A stretch of 64,000 nt of DNA, taken from positions 2,914,001-2,978,000 of the forward strand of contig NZ_CP015110.1 in the NCBI RefSeq assembly GCF_001612555.1, in the 5' to 3' direction. Shown here piece after piece: positions 56,364 through 64,000 of the stretch. The stretch is from Acinetobacter sp. TGL-Y2. Lineage in GTDB: Bacteria > Pseudomonadota > Gammaproteobacteria > Pseudomonadales > Moraxellaceae. Both the position numbers and the translations under genes were made by a program. Position 1 is the stretch's first letter; every line of letters begins with the position of its first letter. The notes below the pieces were generated by a model. That model saw only the letters and a list, made by a program, of their open reading frames with translations. It was not told the origin of the DNA and searched no databases.

Positions 56364-57476
56364 ATGAATAGTGCGACCACTCGCATCTTATCTTTAGATG
56401 GCAATAATGCACAGTCACTGACAATTCGCGCAAAAGCATTTGTATTCCATGACCCGATCTCGCAACAGTTACTGCATTTAATTGAGCGCTTAGCACCGAG
56501 TGATGCACCGATTTTAATCCGAGGTGAAACAGGCACAGGTAAAGAGTTGGTGGCACGCCACATCCATTCACTCAGTGGTCGAAAAGGTCCTTTCTTGGCG
56601 GTAAATTGCAGCGCGATCAATGATCAATTGGCTGAAAGTGAATTTTTTGGGCATGAAGTGGGTTCATTTACGGGTGCAGTTGGACAACGTAAAGGTTGGT
56701 TTGAGTCCGCTGAAGGTGGAACGCTTTTTTTAGACGAAATTGGTGATTTACCACTGAAATTGCAAGTTAAATTACTGCGTGTACTTCAAGAAAAGGAAGT
56801 GGTTCGGGTGGGTTCAAGACAGGCAATTCCTATTCATGTCCGTTTACTGACAGCAACCAATGTCGACTTAGAAGAAGCAGTCAAAGCGGAAAGGTTTAGA
56901 CAAGACTTATTGTTTCGAATCAATATTGCTCAACTAGAATTGACACCTCTGCGAGAACGACAAGGTGACATTTTACCTTTATTTCAACACTTTATTGATC
57001 TCTATAGCAAAAAAGCACAACGCATTGAGCCGCTCAAAATATCATCAATGGCAATCGCACTGTTATATCGTTATCCTTGGCCAGGTAATATTCGTGAACT
57101 TGAAAACATCGCGCACTATGCGGTGTTGATTGCCGAAGGAAATACCATTCAAAAAGAACATTTAAAGTTCAATAAAATTTTTGAAAATTTTGAACATATT
57201 CCATCATCATCAGCAAAATTGGATCAATGTGACCTGAGCCCTTATGACATTATTGAAGTACAGTTAGAAAAAATATTTTCTTCTTCGCACATTCCTGAGA
57301 ACATTTGGGATCGTTTGGAAAGTACCATTATTGCGACTGCTTACGAATATTGCTATCAAAATCAAGTCAAAACTGCCGAACTGTTAGGCATTAGCCGCAA
57401 TGTCATTCGAACTTTATTAAAACGACATCACCTGTTACATGAAGGACGACATTTTAATATTGAACAAGACGCCTAA
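56364..57476 (+). CDS. Sigma-54 enhancer-binding regulator without sensor domain (SfnR-like)
   Basis: This 370-residue AAA+ activator of sigma-54 RNA polymerase has Walker A GETGTGKE (54-61), Walker B GTLFLDE (119-125), arginine-finger region RQDLLFRI and a Fis-type helix-turn-helix at the C-terminus ([17 protein letters not shown]). The sigma-54 contact loop is GSFTGA (100-105) instead of GAFTGA. Only about 25 residues precede the AAA+ domain, so there is no receiver, PAS or GAF domain. The [10 protein letters not shown] start recalls SfnR of Pseudomonas. It is likely constitutively competent and controlled by its level or by a partner. Its targets are probably the adjacent sigma-54 promoters. 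Confidence 0.9.
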   Translation: MNSATTRILSLDGNNAQSLTIRAKAFVFHDPISQQLLHLIERLAPSDAPILIRGETGTGKELVARHIHSLSGRKGPFLAVNCSAINDQLAESEFFGHEVGSFTGAVGQRKGWFESAEGGTLFLDEIGDLPLKLQVKLLRVLQEKEVVRVGSRQAIPIHVRLLTATNVDLEEAVKAERFRQDLLFRINIAQLELTPLRERQGDILPLFQHFIDLYSKKAQRIEPLKISSMAIALLYRYPWPGNIRELENIAHYAVLIAEGNTIQKEHLKFNKIFENFEHIPSSSAKLDQCDLSPYDIIEVQLEKIFSSSHIPENIWDRLESTIIATAYEYCYQNQVKTAELLGISRNVIRTLLKRHHLLHEGRHFNIEQDA

Positions 57477-57507
57477 ATTTTTATTTCACTTCATTTTCAA
57501 TGCTAAA

Positions 57508-57539
57508 AAAGGCGGTCTTTTCGTTCAAATACCGCCTTT
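57508..57539 (-). terminator. Terminator after the outer-membrane transporter gene
   Basis: AAAGGCGGT pairs with ACCGCCTTT over a 14-nt loop. On the minus strand a T-run follows, so it ends the minus-strand gene; the regulator gene converges on it from the other side. Confidence 0.85.
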
Positions 57540-57587
57540 GTACTGCATCGTCCTAAACGTACTTTCAAGTCAGAGAACTTGTTTAAA

Positions 57588-58454
57588 TCAAAATACCTTT
57601 AAAAATCTAAAATTCACGCGATTGTCTTCTTTAAAACCATTTTCCACATCAATATCACGTCCATACGTCAGCAATAGATTGGTTGTCGCAGTAGGAGAAT
57701 ATGCCCCACCTAACCAAAATTTGGATTGTGTCGTGCTATCTGCATCCACACCTCTCACTTCGGTATCACCTGCATCACTATAGGAAAGTCCTGCACGTAG
57801 GTCTGCTTTTTCATTGAGGAAATATCGACCACTGGTTTGTAATTGGTAACCAAGATCTTGCTTTAATTTGCCACCACCCGCTAAGTCATCATTATCGCCA
57901 TAAATGGTTGCATCCGCAGCAACATCCCATGCAAATTGGGGGATGATCCGAGTCGAAAATGCAGCTTGAAGATTGAGCTTGTATCGATTTTCACCCAAAT
58001 TTAATGCATCATGTTTGGAGTATTCACCCGTTGGAAGATACAAATAAGGGCTAATCCCAAAATATTGCTTCTTGTCGGTATCATTTAACAACCAAATCGG
58101 TGCCGCTAAAATAAGATCACCTAAGCCACTCGAAGAACCCCAGCTCGATATGTCTTTATCCGCTTCTAATTGACCAAAGGGAATTAATATCTGTGGTGCA
58201 ACCCGATATCCTGCAATATCGGTGTAGTGAACAAAACGAGCAATCCCCACATTGGACGTCAGCTCATTCTCCCCCGCAACCTTATGACTACCGCTATACA
58301 GCTTGTCACGATTTGCATGTTGTAAATACAACAATGCCAAATTGGTTCCAGCAGGTGCCGCATCATAATCACCTGAATCTAAGTCGACAGCATAACTTGA
58401 AATGGAGAATGTTGAAATAAGCAATGCTGCTGATAAAGTTCTAAACTTATTCAT
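57588..58454 (-). CDS. Outer-membrane transporter of the phenol MetA/SphA-like family (PF13557)
   Basis: This 288-residue beta-barrel protein has a signal peptide (1-22, ending SYA). The mature part starts VDLDSGDYDAAPAGTN, a typical PF13557 beginning, has repeated amphipathic strands such as FGISPYLYLPTGEY, and ends with Phe, as barrels folded by the BAM complex do. Relatives lie in aromatic or hydrophobic-compound degradation clusters and may admit the substrate. A sigma-54-like promoter lies upstream. It is divergent from the ABC-importer operon and convergent with the regulator. Confidence 0.82.
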   Translation of the reverse strand: MNKFRTLSAALLISTFSISSYAVDLDSGDYDAAPAGTNLALLYLQHANRDKLYSGSHKVAGENELTSNVGIARFVHYTDIAGYRVAPQILIPFGQLEADKDISSWGSSSGLGDLILAAPIWLLNDTDKKQYFGISPYLYLPTGEYSKHDALNLGENRYKLNLQAAFSTRIIPQFAWDVAADATIYGDNDDLAGGGKLKQDLGYQLQTSGRYFLNEKADLRAGLSYSDAGDTEVRGVDADSTTQSKFWLGGAYSPTATTNLLLTYGRDIDVENGFKEDNRVNFRFLKVF

Positions 58455-58535
58455 AAAATTTTAAAATCCCATAATTTATTTAAATGTTTTAAGCCTTGAT
58501 TTTTTAAAGATTAAAAATGACTTGGGATGTTCTTT

Positions 58536-58552
58536 GCAAACAGCATACCAAC
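58536..58552 (-). promoter_or_regulatory. Sigma-54 promoter of the outer-membrane transporter gene
   Basis: On the minus strand TTGGTATGCTGTTTGCA has the -24 GG and -12 GC spaced by 10 bp and a good -12 TTTGCA box, against the consensus TTGGCAC-N5-TTGCA. Initiation near 58525 leaves a leader of about 70 nt. A plus-strand match of similar strength (58523-58539) shares the same TGCA core. Confidence 0.7.
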
Positions 58553-58645
58553 ACAAAATAAAACAATAAATGATTGATATATTTAACTTAAATAAAATTT
58601 TAAAAAATAAAATGTTGAATTTAGAACAACATATTGATCCGCAAT

Positions 58646-58661
58646 TGTTGATATTCCAACA
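58646..58661. promoter_or_regulatory. TGTTG-N6-CAACA site 1
   Basis: TGTTG-ATATTC-CAACA, extended to 7-bp arms (ATTGTTG and CAACAAT). It lies about 120-135 bp upstream of the predicted start of the outer-membrane transporter transcript, a usual distance for a sigma-54 enhancer. Confidence 0.65.
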
Positions 58662-58813
58662 ATCCATTTAAAATTCACCAACACAGCGTTTTTTGAAAAA
58701 AGGACGTATTCTTTTGATCATGTTCAAAGTGATTTTCAAAGTAAAATTAAATTCTGACAGTCACAGCCTCATATCAAAAAATCTTAAACTTATTCAATCT
58801 AGCCATAAACAAC

Positions 58814-58829
58814 TGTTGAAAAAGCAACA
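58814..58829. promoter_or_regulatory. TGTTG-N6-CAACA site 2
   Basis: TGTTG-AAAAAG-CAACA. It is 168 bp from site 1 and 33 bp from site 3, near whole helical turns. It sits about 110-125 bp upstream of the plus-strand sigma-54-like element's start. Confidence 0.65.
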
Positions 58830-58846
58830 TTTGGTTGAGAAAAATA

Positions 58847-58862
58847 TGTTGATAAATCAACA
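58847..58862. promoter_or_regulatory. TGTTG-N6-CAACA site 3
   Basis: TGTTG-ATAAAT-CAACA is a perfect palindrome with 7-bp arms (TGTTGAT and ATCAACA). It lies about 80-95 bp upstream of the start predicted for the plus-strand operon. Confidence 0.65.
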
Positions 58863-58913
58863 CTTAAAATAAAAATAAACACTAAGCCATTGAAGTTATT
58901 TAAATAAAAAAAC

Positions 58914-58929
58914 TGGCATAAAAAATGAA
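58914..58929 (+). promoter_or_regulatory. Weak sigma-54-like promoter of the ABC-importer operon
   Basis: TGGCAT-AAAAA-ATGAA has a perfect -24 half but TGA instead of TGC at -12. Initiation near 58940 would give a leader of about 65 nt before 59005, mirroring the other side. The -12 mismatch keeps this tentative. Confidence 0.4.
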
Positions 58930-59004
58930 ATGGTAAATCCATGTTGTCGCATTTTTGAATGAGGCATTTTAAAAAAGATCACTATTTTTAGAGTTATTCA
59001 GTTT

Positions 59005-60291
59005 ATGTCTGCTTCTACACAAAGCTTAGTTTCTATTTTTGCTGAAAATGTTCAATCCAAAGCGCAAAAGGTTGCATTACGCCATAAGCAACTCGGGATT
59101 TGGCAGGAATGGACATGGCTAGATTTAGCTCACGTCGTTCAAAAATATGTCGCGGTTTTAAATGAATTTAAAATTAACTTTGAAAGCGAGAAAAATCTAA
59201 GCCTTCTGATTTCAAGTTCTCCGAATGTGCATTTTTTCGCATTCAGCATAGCGTCACAGATATTAGGGATCTCTGTTCAGTTGATTGAATCACAACAACA
59301 GCAACACGATTCAAATCTATTTCCATCACTCCAGATCATACAACCTGATTTGATTTTCATTGAAGATTTGAAACAACTCGATGACCGCACAACACTTGGG
59401 CTGAATCCAACGCTCAACTTAAATAGCATCATTTTTTATTTGCAAGATAACCGTTTAAATCCCAAACAGCTCAATCATACTTATTCAATTTTAGATAGAA
59501 TAAATCAATTTGATGATCTTGAATTTAATGGTCTTGAATTTAATCACCCAAATAACAAAGCTCTTAAAAATTCAGCCGAACCAAATGAATTTGATGAAAA
59601 GCAAATCGCATTCATTTTTCACAAAATTAAAAGTGGTCAACATTTTTATGCATTTTATCACGCTCAAAGCTTGATTGAAGAAGCAGAAAATTTGATTGAA
59701 ACACATCATCTCAATCATGACGAACAAGCATTTATTACACGTGGTTTTGCCAGTCATGATCATATTCGCTATTTGTTTACGAGTTGGCTAATCGCTGGCT
59801 TTTGTCTGAATATTCCTGAAAATTTCGAGACTCGTGATCAAGACCGTCAGATTATTTCTCCGACATTGATCATTGGGACATCATCGACCTATGCGCGGGC
59901 TGAAAACATCGTTCAGCAGAAGCTGCCTAACCTAAACAGCTGGTTGTTTAAAATCTTTCCAAACTTAAAAAACTGGCATAGCAGTTTTTCAAATCAACAG
60001 TCTAATACTTCTGGGCTATTTGAAACATTATTCAATGCATTTTTTAAACAATCTATTTTGGCTTCATTAGGTTTTTCAAATTTGCGTACTGCGATTGTTG
60101 TCGGTGAATCAAGCTCAGAGCGAACGCGTCAATTTTATCAACGTTTAGGCATCAAACTTTCTTCTTGGCAGTCTCAAACCTATTGGAAAAACAAGCAGTT
60201 TGATCCCAAGGGTGATCCATCGAGCGACTTAAAAACATTCAATTATCACTCATCTTCTGGAGAGTCGCATGTCCATCCCCACCACCCATGA
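59005..60291 (+). CDS. Truncated, degenerate acyl-CoA-synthetase-like (ANL) protein
   Basis: This 428-residue protein aligns by eye with the N-terminal two thirds of long-chain acyl-CoA synthetases that accompany Liv-type importers (about 650 residues). It starts like them (VALRHKQLGIWQEWTW at about 23-38), but the ATP P-loop expected as YTSGTTGxPKG reads FIFHKIKSGQHFYAF, and the YGQTE motif reads WQSQTYW, after which the protein ends. The C-terminal domain with the adenylation Lys is absent. It should not be an active ligase. It overlaps the ABC ATPase gene by 23 bp and remains open, so it is probably translated, either as a pseudoenzyme or as a gene in decay. Confidence 0.75.
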   Translation: MSASTQSLVSIFAENVQSKAQKVALRHKQLGIWQEWTWLDLAHVVQKYVAVLNEFKINFESEKNLSLLISSSPNVHFFAFSIASQILGISVQLIESQQQQHDSNLFPSLQIIQPDLIFIEDLKQLDDRTTLGLNPTLNLNSIIFYLQDNRLNPKQLNHTYSILDRINQFDDLEFNGLEFNHPNNKALKNSAEPNEFDEKQIAFIFHKIKSGQHFYAFYHAQSLIEEAENLIETHHLNHDEQAFITRGFASHDHIRYLFTSWLIAGFCLNIPENFETRDQDRQIISPTLIIGTSSTYARAENIVQQKLPNLNSWLFKIFPNLKNWHSSFSNQQSNTSGLFETLFNAFFKQSILASLGFSNLRTAIVVGESSSERTRQFYQRLGIKLSSWQSQTYWKNKQFDPKGDPSSDLKTFNYHSSSGESHVHPHHP

Positions 60292-61066
60292 AGATATATT
60301 AATCCTTGAACATATACATTTGTCTTTTGGTGCATCCGACGTTTTAAAAGATCTCAGTCTTAAAGTAAAACAAGGTGAAATTTGTGCCTTGATTGGTCCG
60401 AATGGCGCGGGGAAAAGCTCCGTCATTAACATTATTAATGGGATTTATCATCCTCAACAGGGACAAGTTTCATTTCAAGGAAAATTACTTCAGCGTTACA
60501 AAGCGAAGTACTCACCTCATTTCGGTATCGCACGTACATTTCAAAATCTTGCATTATTTAAGCAAATGTCCGTCTTAGATAATGTTTTAACAGGTCGGAT
60601 TTTACAGAGTAATTATTCACTGATTGGGGCTTTATTGCGCGTTCCATCGATCAAACAAGATGAAAATTTGCAACGTTTAGCCGTTGAAAAAATTCTCGCT
60701 CTACTTGATCTTCAACTGCATCGCGACAGTATCGTTTCTACATTGTCTTATGGCGTACAAAAGCGTGTCGAATTAGCGCGTGCTTTAGTGTCAGAACCCA
60801 CGTTACTACTTCTAGATGAACCTATGGCTGGGATGAACCATGATGAAAAACAAGATATTGCAAAATTTGTAAAACGTATTAATCAACAATTCGGCATCAC
60901 CATTTTGATGATTGAACATGACTTATCTGTGGTCATGAATATTTCAGATCACGTCATTGTTTTAGATTATGGGAAGAAAATTGCGGACAGTACACCGGCT
61001 GAAATTCAAGCGAACCCAGAAGTATTAAGTGCCTATTTGGGTGTCGCTCAGGCTCAAGCCAGTTAA
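60269..61066 (+). CDS. Branched-chain-type ABC importer ATPase (LivG-like)
   Basis: This 265-residue ATP-binding subunit has Walker A GPNGAGKSS (43-51), signature LSYGVQKRVELARAL, Walker B LLLLDEPMAGMN and the H-loop IEHDLSVVM. The LivG branch is indicated by TFQNLALFKQMSVLDNV. The ATG at 60269 has GGAGAG upstream and lies inside the end of the synthetase-like gene, so translation is coupled. Only one ATPase gene is seen; a LivF-like partner is expected beyond the right edge. Confidence 0.92.
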   Translation: MSIPTTHEDILILEHIHLSFGASDVLKDLSLKVKQGEICALIGPNGAGKSSVINIINGIYHPQQGQVSFQGKLLQRYKAKYSPHFGIARTFQNLALFKQMSVLDNVLTGRILQSNYSLIGALLRVPSIKQDENLQRLAVEKILALLDLQLHRDSIVSTLSYGVQKRVELARALVSEPTLLLLDEPMAGMNHDEKQDIAKFVKRINQQFGITILMIEHDLSVVMNISDHVIVLDYGKKIADSTPAEIQANPEVLSAYLGVAQAQAS

Positions 61067-61124
61067 GCATGCCTAGCCCTTACATTCATGATTCATATTT
61101 GATTTAAAAATAGAGATTTATTCA

Positions 61125-62006
61125 ATGTCATTTTTCTTGGAAGTTTTACTCGGTGGCACCTTAGCTGGGGTGATGTATTCACTGGTTGCCATCGGCTTTG
61201 TTCTCATTTATCGGGCATCTGGCGTTTTCAATTTTGCTCAAGGTGCCATGGTACTTTTTGCAGCACTCACTTTTGTTAATTTAACGGAACGAGGTGTCCC
61301 TTTTGCCGTGGCTTTTATCGTCACATTATTCGTGATTTTTATTATTGTGCTGCTCATTGATACTTTGATTCTAAGGCATTTGATTAATCGTTCAGTCATT
61401 ACCCTGTTCATGGCAACACTCGGTTTAAGCTATGTGCTTGAAGGGGTTGCACAAACAGTTTGGGGGACTCAAGTACATGGTTTAGATCTCGGCATTGCAG
61501 ATATCCCTATTGATTTTCACGGCATCATGCTCAGCAAATTTGATTTATTTGCGACCGCAATCGCAGGTACTTTGGTCATTATTTTGTCACTACTCTTTAG
61601 CAAAACTCGTTTTGGTATTTCTCTTCGTGCTGTTGCCGATGATCCGCAAGCGGCACAGTCGGTGGGCATCAAGCTCAATCATGTTTGGATTATGGTTTGG
61701 ACGGTTGCAGGCTTTGTTGCATTGATTGCAGGCTTACTTTGGGGCGCGCGCGTGGGCGTTCAGTTCTCCTTATCACTCATTGTACTTAAGGCATTACCCG
61801 TACTCATTATTGGGGGGTTTACATCCATATCAGGCGCAATTGTGGGTGGGCTGATCATTGGGGCAACAGAGAAGCTCGCGGAAATTTATTTGGGTGCAAT
61901 CATCGGTTCGGGTATTGAAAACTGGTTTCCCTATCTGCTTGCAATTGCTTTCTTATTGGTACGTCCAACAGGTTTATTTGGGCAACAACAAGTCGCGAGG
62001 GTCTAG
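61125..62006 (+). CDS. Branched-chain-type ABC permease (LivH-like)
   Basis: This 293-residue inner-membrane permease has about eight helices. The LivH features are VLIYRASGVFNFAQGAMVLF near the start and RAVADDPQAAQSVGI, the ATPase-coupling segment, in the middle. It is 58 bp after the ATPase gene and 2 bp before the LivM-like gene. Confidence 0.92.
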   Translation: MSFFLEVLLGGTLAGVMYSLVAIGFVLIYRASGVFNFAQGAMVLFAALTFVNLTERGVPFAVAFIVTLFVIFIIVLLIDTLILRHLINRSVITLFMATLGLSYVLEGVAQTVWGTQVHGLDLGIADIPIDFHGIMLSKFDLFATAIAGTLVIILSLLFSKTRFGISLRAVADDPQAAQSVGIKLNHVWIMVWTVAGFVALIAGLLWGARVGVQFSLSLIVLKALPVLIIGGFTSISGAIVGGLIIGATEKLAEIYLGAIIGSGIENWFPYLLAIAFLLVRPTGLFGQQQVARV

Positions 62007-62008
62007 AC

Positions 62009-63079
62009 ATGTTTTTATTTTCACAAGCACGTCAGTTCGCTCTCAATTATCAAGATGAAAAACACATCTTTAATATACGACAACATCGCATTTTGTTCTG
62101 GTTTGCATTGGCAGTTGCATTTCTATTCATTCCTTTTGTAGGAAATGACTACGTATTTAATGCGATTTTAGTGCCTTATTTGGTTTTAGCATTGGCTGGA
62201 TTAGGACTGAACATTTTAACTGGCTATACCGGACAGCTCTCTTTAGGTTCAGCGGCTTTTATGGCGGTCGGGGCATTTGCAACCTATAACTTAGAATTGC
62301 GTATTCCCCAACTGCCTTTACTGATCAGTATATTTTTGGGTGGACTGATCGCTGCGGTTTTCGGCATTCTGGTGGGCTTACCCAGTTTAAGAATCAAAGG
62401 CTTTTATTTAATTGTCTCTACGCTTGCAGCACAGTTTTTTGTGCCTTGGCTTTTTACCCAATATGGATGGTTTACCAATTACAACGCTTCAGGTGTGATT
62501 ACTACACCTCACTTGGAAATATTGGGCATTTCACTCAACTCACCTGTCGGACACTATCTACTCACACTAGGCATAGTGGTAGGTCTCACTTTTTTAGCGA
62601 GAAATTTACTCAACAGCCAACACGGACGTAACTTTCAAGCGGTTCGTGATATGAAAACTGCTGCGATCAGTATAGGTGTGCCTGTCGCAAAAACAAAACT
62701 TTTGGCTTTCGCTATGAGCTCCTTTTATCTCGGTATTGCCGGCTCACTGTGGGCTTTTGCCTACTTAGGAACCGTTGAAGCTGATGGCTTAGACCTTAAT
62801 CGCTCATTTCAGATTTTATTCATCATCATTATTGGTGGTTTAGGCAGCTTGGCAGGGAGTTTTTTTGGGGCAGCGTTTATTGTGCTTTTACCTATCGTTT
62901 TGAGCTTAATTGGCAGTAGCTTTTTTGGGCAAACCTTCGACCAAGCACTATTACAAAATATTCAAAAAATTATATTCGGGGTCTTAATTATTTATTTTCT
63001 GATTAAGGAACCTGAAGGAATTGCTCGTCTATACACACGTTTGTATAGACGGTTAAGAGTATGGCCTTTACGTCATTAA
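62009..63079 (+). CDS. Branched-chain-type ABC permease (LivM-like)
   Basis: This 356-residue second permease shows the LivM pattern ALAGLGLNILTGYTGQLSLG and the coupling segment RDMKTAAISIGVPVAKTK. An N-terminal extension of about 30 residues precedes the first helix. It follows the LivH-like gene by 2 bp. Confidence 0.92.
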   Translation: MFLFSQARQFALNYQDEKHIFNIRQHRILFWFALAVAFLFIPFVGNDYVFNAILVPYLVLALAGLGLNILTGYTGQLSLGSAAFMAVGAFATYNLELRIPQLPLLISIFLGGLIAAVFGILVGLPSLRIKGFYLIVSTLAAQFFVPWLFTQYGWFTNYNASGVITTPHLEILGISLNSPVGHYLLTLGIVVGLTFLARNLLNSQHGRNFQAVRDMKTAAISIGVPVAKTKLLAFAMSSFYLGIAGSLWAFAYLGTVEADGLDLNRSFQILFIIIIGGLGSLAGSFFGAAFIVLLPIVLSLIGSSFFGQTFDQALLQNIQKIIFGVLIIYFLIKEPEGIARLYTRLYRRLRVWPLRH

Positions 63080-63105
63080 CAATACGATTAAATAAGAGAA
63101 TCAAA

Positions 63106-64000
63106 ATGAAAATATTTAAATCATTGTGGTTTTGGTTGATTAGCATTGCCGTCATCTTGGCGATTATTGTTTTTCTTACATCCAATAAGAAAACAGATGT
63201 GCAAAGTACAACTCATCATAAAGCTAAAAACCCAACCACTGAAACAGCGCGAGCCAATCAGACCAGTGAACTTTCAGACACTAAAGCGCAATATTTCCCT
63301 TTGCAAAGCTATCGCGTAGGACCTTATGCAGCAGGTGGAACAGGTTTCTATGGCGGCTTTATTGACTATATGAAGTCGATTAATGCACAAGGCGGTATTA
63401 ATGGCGTGAAATTGGTTTGGTCTGAATGTGAAACCGAATATGTGGTCGAGAAAGGTGTTGAATGCTATGAACGCCTGAAAAAGGGCCTAAATGGAGTACC
63501 TGCCGCTGCGACCAACCCACTTTCAGTCGGAATCGCCTACGCGACACTCGAACGCTCGACCAAAGACAAACTCCCTCTTATTACCATCAACCATGGTCGT
63601 ACCGACTCTACTGATGGTCGAGTTTTCCCCTATGTATTTCCATTACAGTTAAATCCGTATAGTGAAGTTTCTGCGATTATTAACTATTTGGGCGAAAAAA
63701 GTGGCGGTGTTGCGAATTTAAAAGGTAAGAGCATTGCGGTGCTTTATCACGGCTCTCCATACGGTAAAGAAACCATTCCTGTCATTGATGCTTTGTCTAA
63801 AAAATATGGTTTTAAAGTACACCAGATTGAAGTCCCTCATCCAGGTAATGAACAACAATCACAATGGCTTAACATTCGTCGAATTCAACCCGATTGGGTG
63901 ATTCTACGTGGTTGGGGTGTCATGAATCCTGTCGCACTCAAAACTGCACAAAAAGTCGGTTACCCGGTCGACAAAGTGATTGGTAATATTTGGAGTAACT
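63106..64000 (+). CDS. ABC importer substrate-binding protein, 3' end cut by window
   Basis: The first 298 residues of a periplasmic-binding protein of the Liv/urea/aromatic type (Peripla_BP_6) are visible. The N-terminus (about 7-25) is hydrophobic and followed by NKK, so it is a signal peptide or membrane anchor. A Ser/Thr-rich linker leads to the domain starting near FPLQSYRVGPYAAGGTG. The text NAQGGINGVKLVWSECETEY is a clear family marker. Clusters like this take up hydrophobic carboxylates, but the ligand cannot be told. The gene is 26 bp after the LivM-like gene. Confidence 0.9.
   Translation, partial: MKIFKSLWFWLISIAVILAIIVFLTSNKKTDVQSTTHHKAKNPTTETARANQTSELSDTKAQYFPLQSYRVGPYAAGGTGFYGGFIDYMKSINAQGGINGVKLVWSECETEYVVEKGVECYERLKKGLNGVPAAATNPLSVGIAYATLERSTKDKLPLITINHGRTDSTDGRVFPYVFPLQLNPYSEVSAIINYLGEKSGGVANLKGKSIAVLYHGSPYGKETIPVIDALSKKYGFKVHQIEVPHPGNEQQSQWLNIRRIQPDWVILRGWGVMNPVALKTAQKVGYPVDKVIGNIWSN

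Noticed and set aside
58523..58539. Plus-strand sigma-54 match TTGGGATGTTCTTTGCA
   Set aside because: It has good spacing, but it would leave a leader of about 450 nt before 59005 and it shares its -12 core with the minus-strand promoter. It may be a by-product of that overlap, so it is not listed as the operon promoter.

Overview
The window reads as a chromosomal segment of an Acinetobacter species (Gammaproteobacteria, Moraxellaceae). The AT-rich base composition, an AlmA-like monooxygenase beside the ribosomal cluster, an AbeM-type MATE pump, an mlaFEDCB operon of the Acinetobacter layout and many short small-protein genes all point there. The AbeM sequence differs from what I recall of A. 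baumannii AbeM at many positions, so a species outside the A. baumannii group is likely (inference). I see no rRNA, tRNA, insertion sequence, prophage or CRISPR array.

Layout. (1) 1-497: the 5' part of an AlmA-like flavin monooxygenase. (2) 684-14241: the complete S10-spc-alpha ribosomal protein cluster on the minus strand, from rpsJ to rplQ, including secY, rpoA and the small genes rpmD and rpmJ. A strong promoter and a folded leader precede rpsJ, and candidate internal promoters lie before rplN and rpsM. (3) 14.5-24 kb: a mixed set with a glutamine amidotransferase, a cystathionine beta-lyase, a HerA-type ATPase, a nitric-oxide module (reductase-truncated flavohemoglobin, NsrR operator, NsrR), engB with a hexanucleotide microsatellite, a metal-dependent hydrolase, a hemerythrin, a dicarboxylate/amino acid symporter and a 42-residue secreted His/Cys peptide with a sigma-54-like promoter. 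(4) 24-34.5 kb: tesB, plsB, a decayed ORF, an SDR protein, recG, comF, a Nudix/LOG pair and corA. (5) 34.6-37.8 kb: mlaFEDCB, for retrograde phospholipid transport. (6) 38-47 kb: a DEAD-box helicase with a repeat-rich tail and long leader, suhB, dxs, ribA, hemF and aroE. (7) 47-56 kb: a large unknown lipoprotein, an acyl-CoA dehydrogenase, an SRPBCC protein, a small lipoprotein, hemW, a DMT protein and abeM.

(8) 56.3-64 kb is the most interesting part. A sigma-54 enhancer-binding protein without a sensor domain (SfnR-like) sits next to an outer-membrane transporter gene. That gene is divergent from an operon holding a truncated, degenerate acyl-CoA-synthetase-like protein followed by a LivG/LivH/LivM/substrate-binding-protein ABC importer; the window ends inside the binding protein. 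The 550-bp divergent intergenic region carries a good minus-strand sigma-54 promoter, a weaker plus-strand one, and three copies of the inverted repeat TGTTG-N6-CAACA. These are plausible binding sites for the neighbouring regulator. Together this looks like a self-contained, sigma-54-controlled uptake system for an unidentified, probably hydrophobic organic acid.

Gene coordinates include the stop codon. Functions come from reading motifs and from family knowledge; no database search was run.
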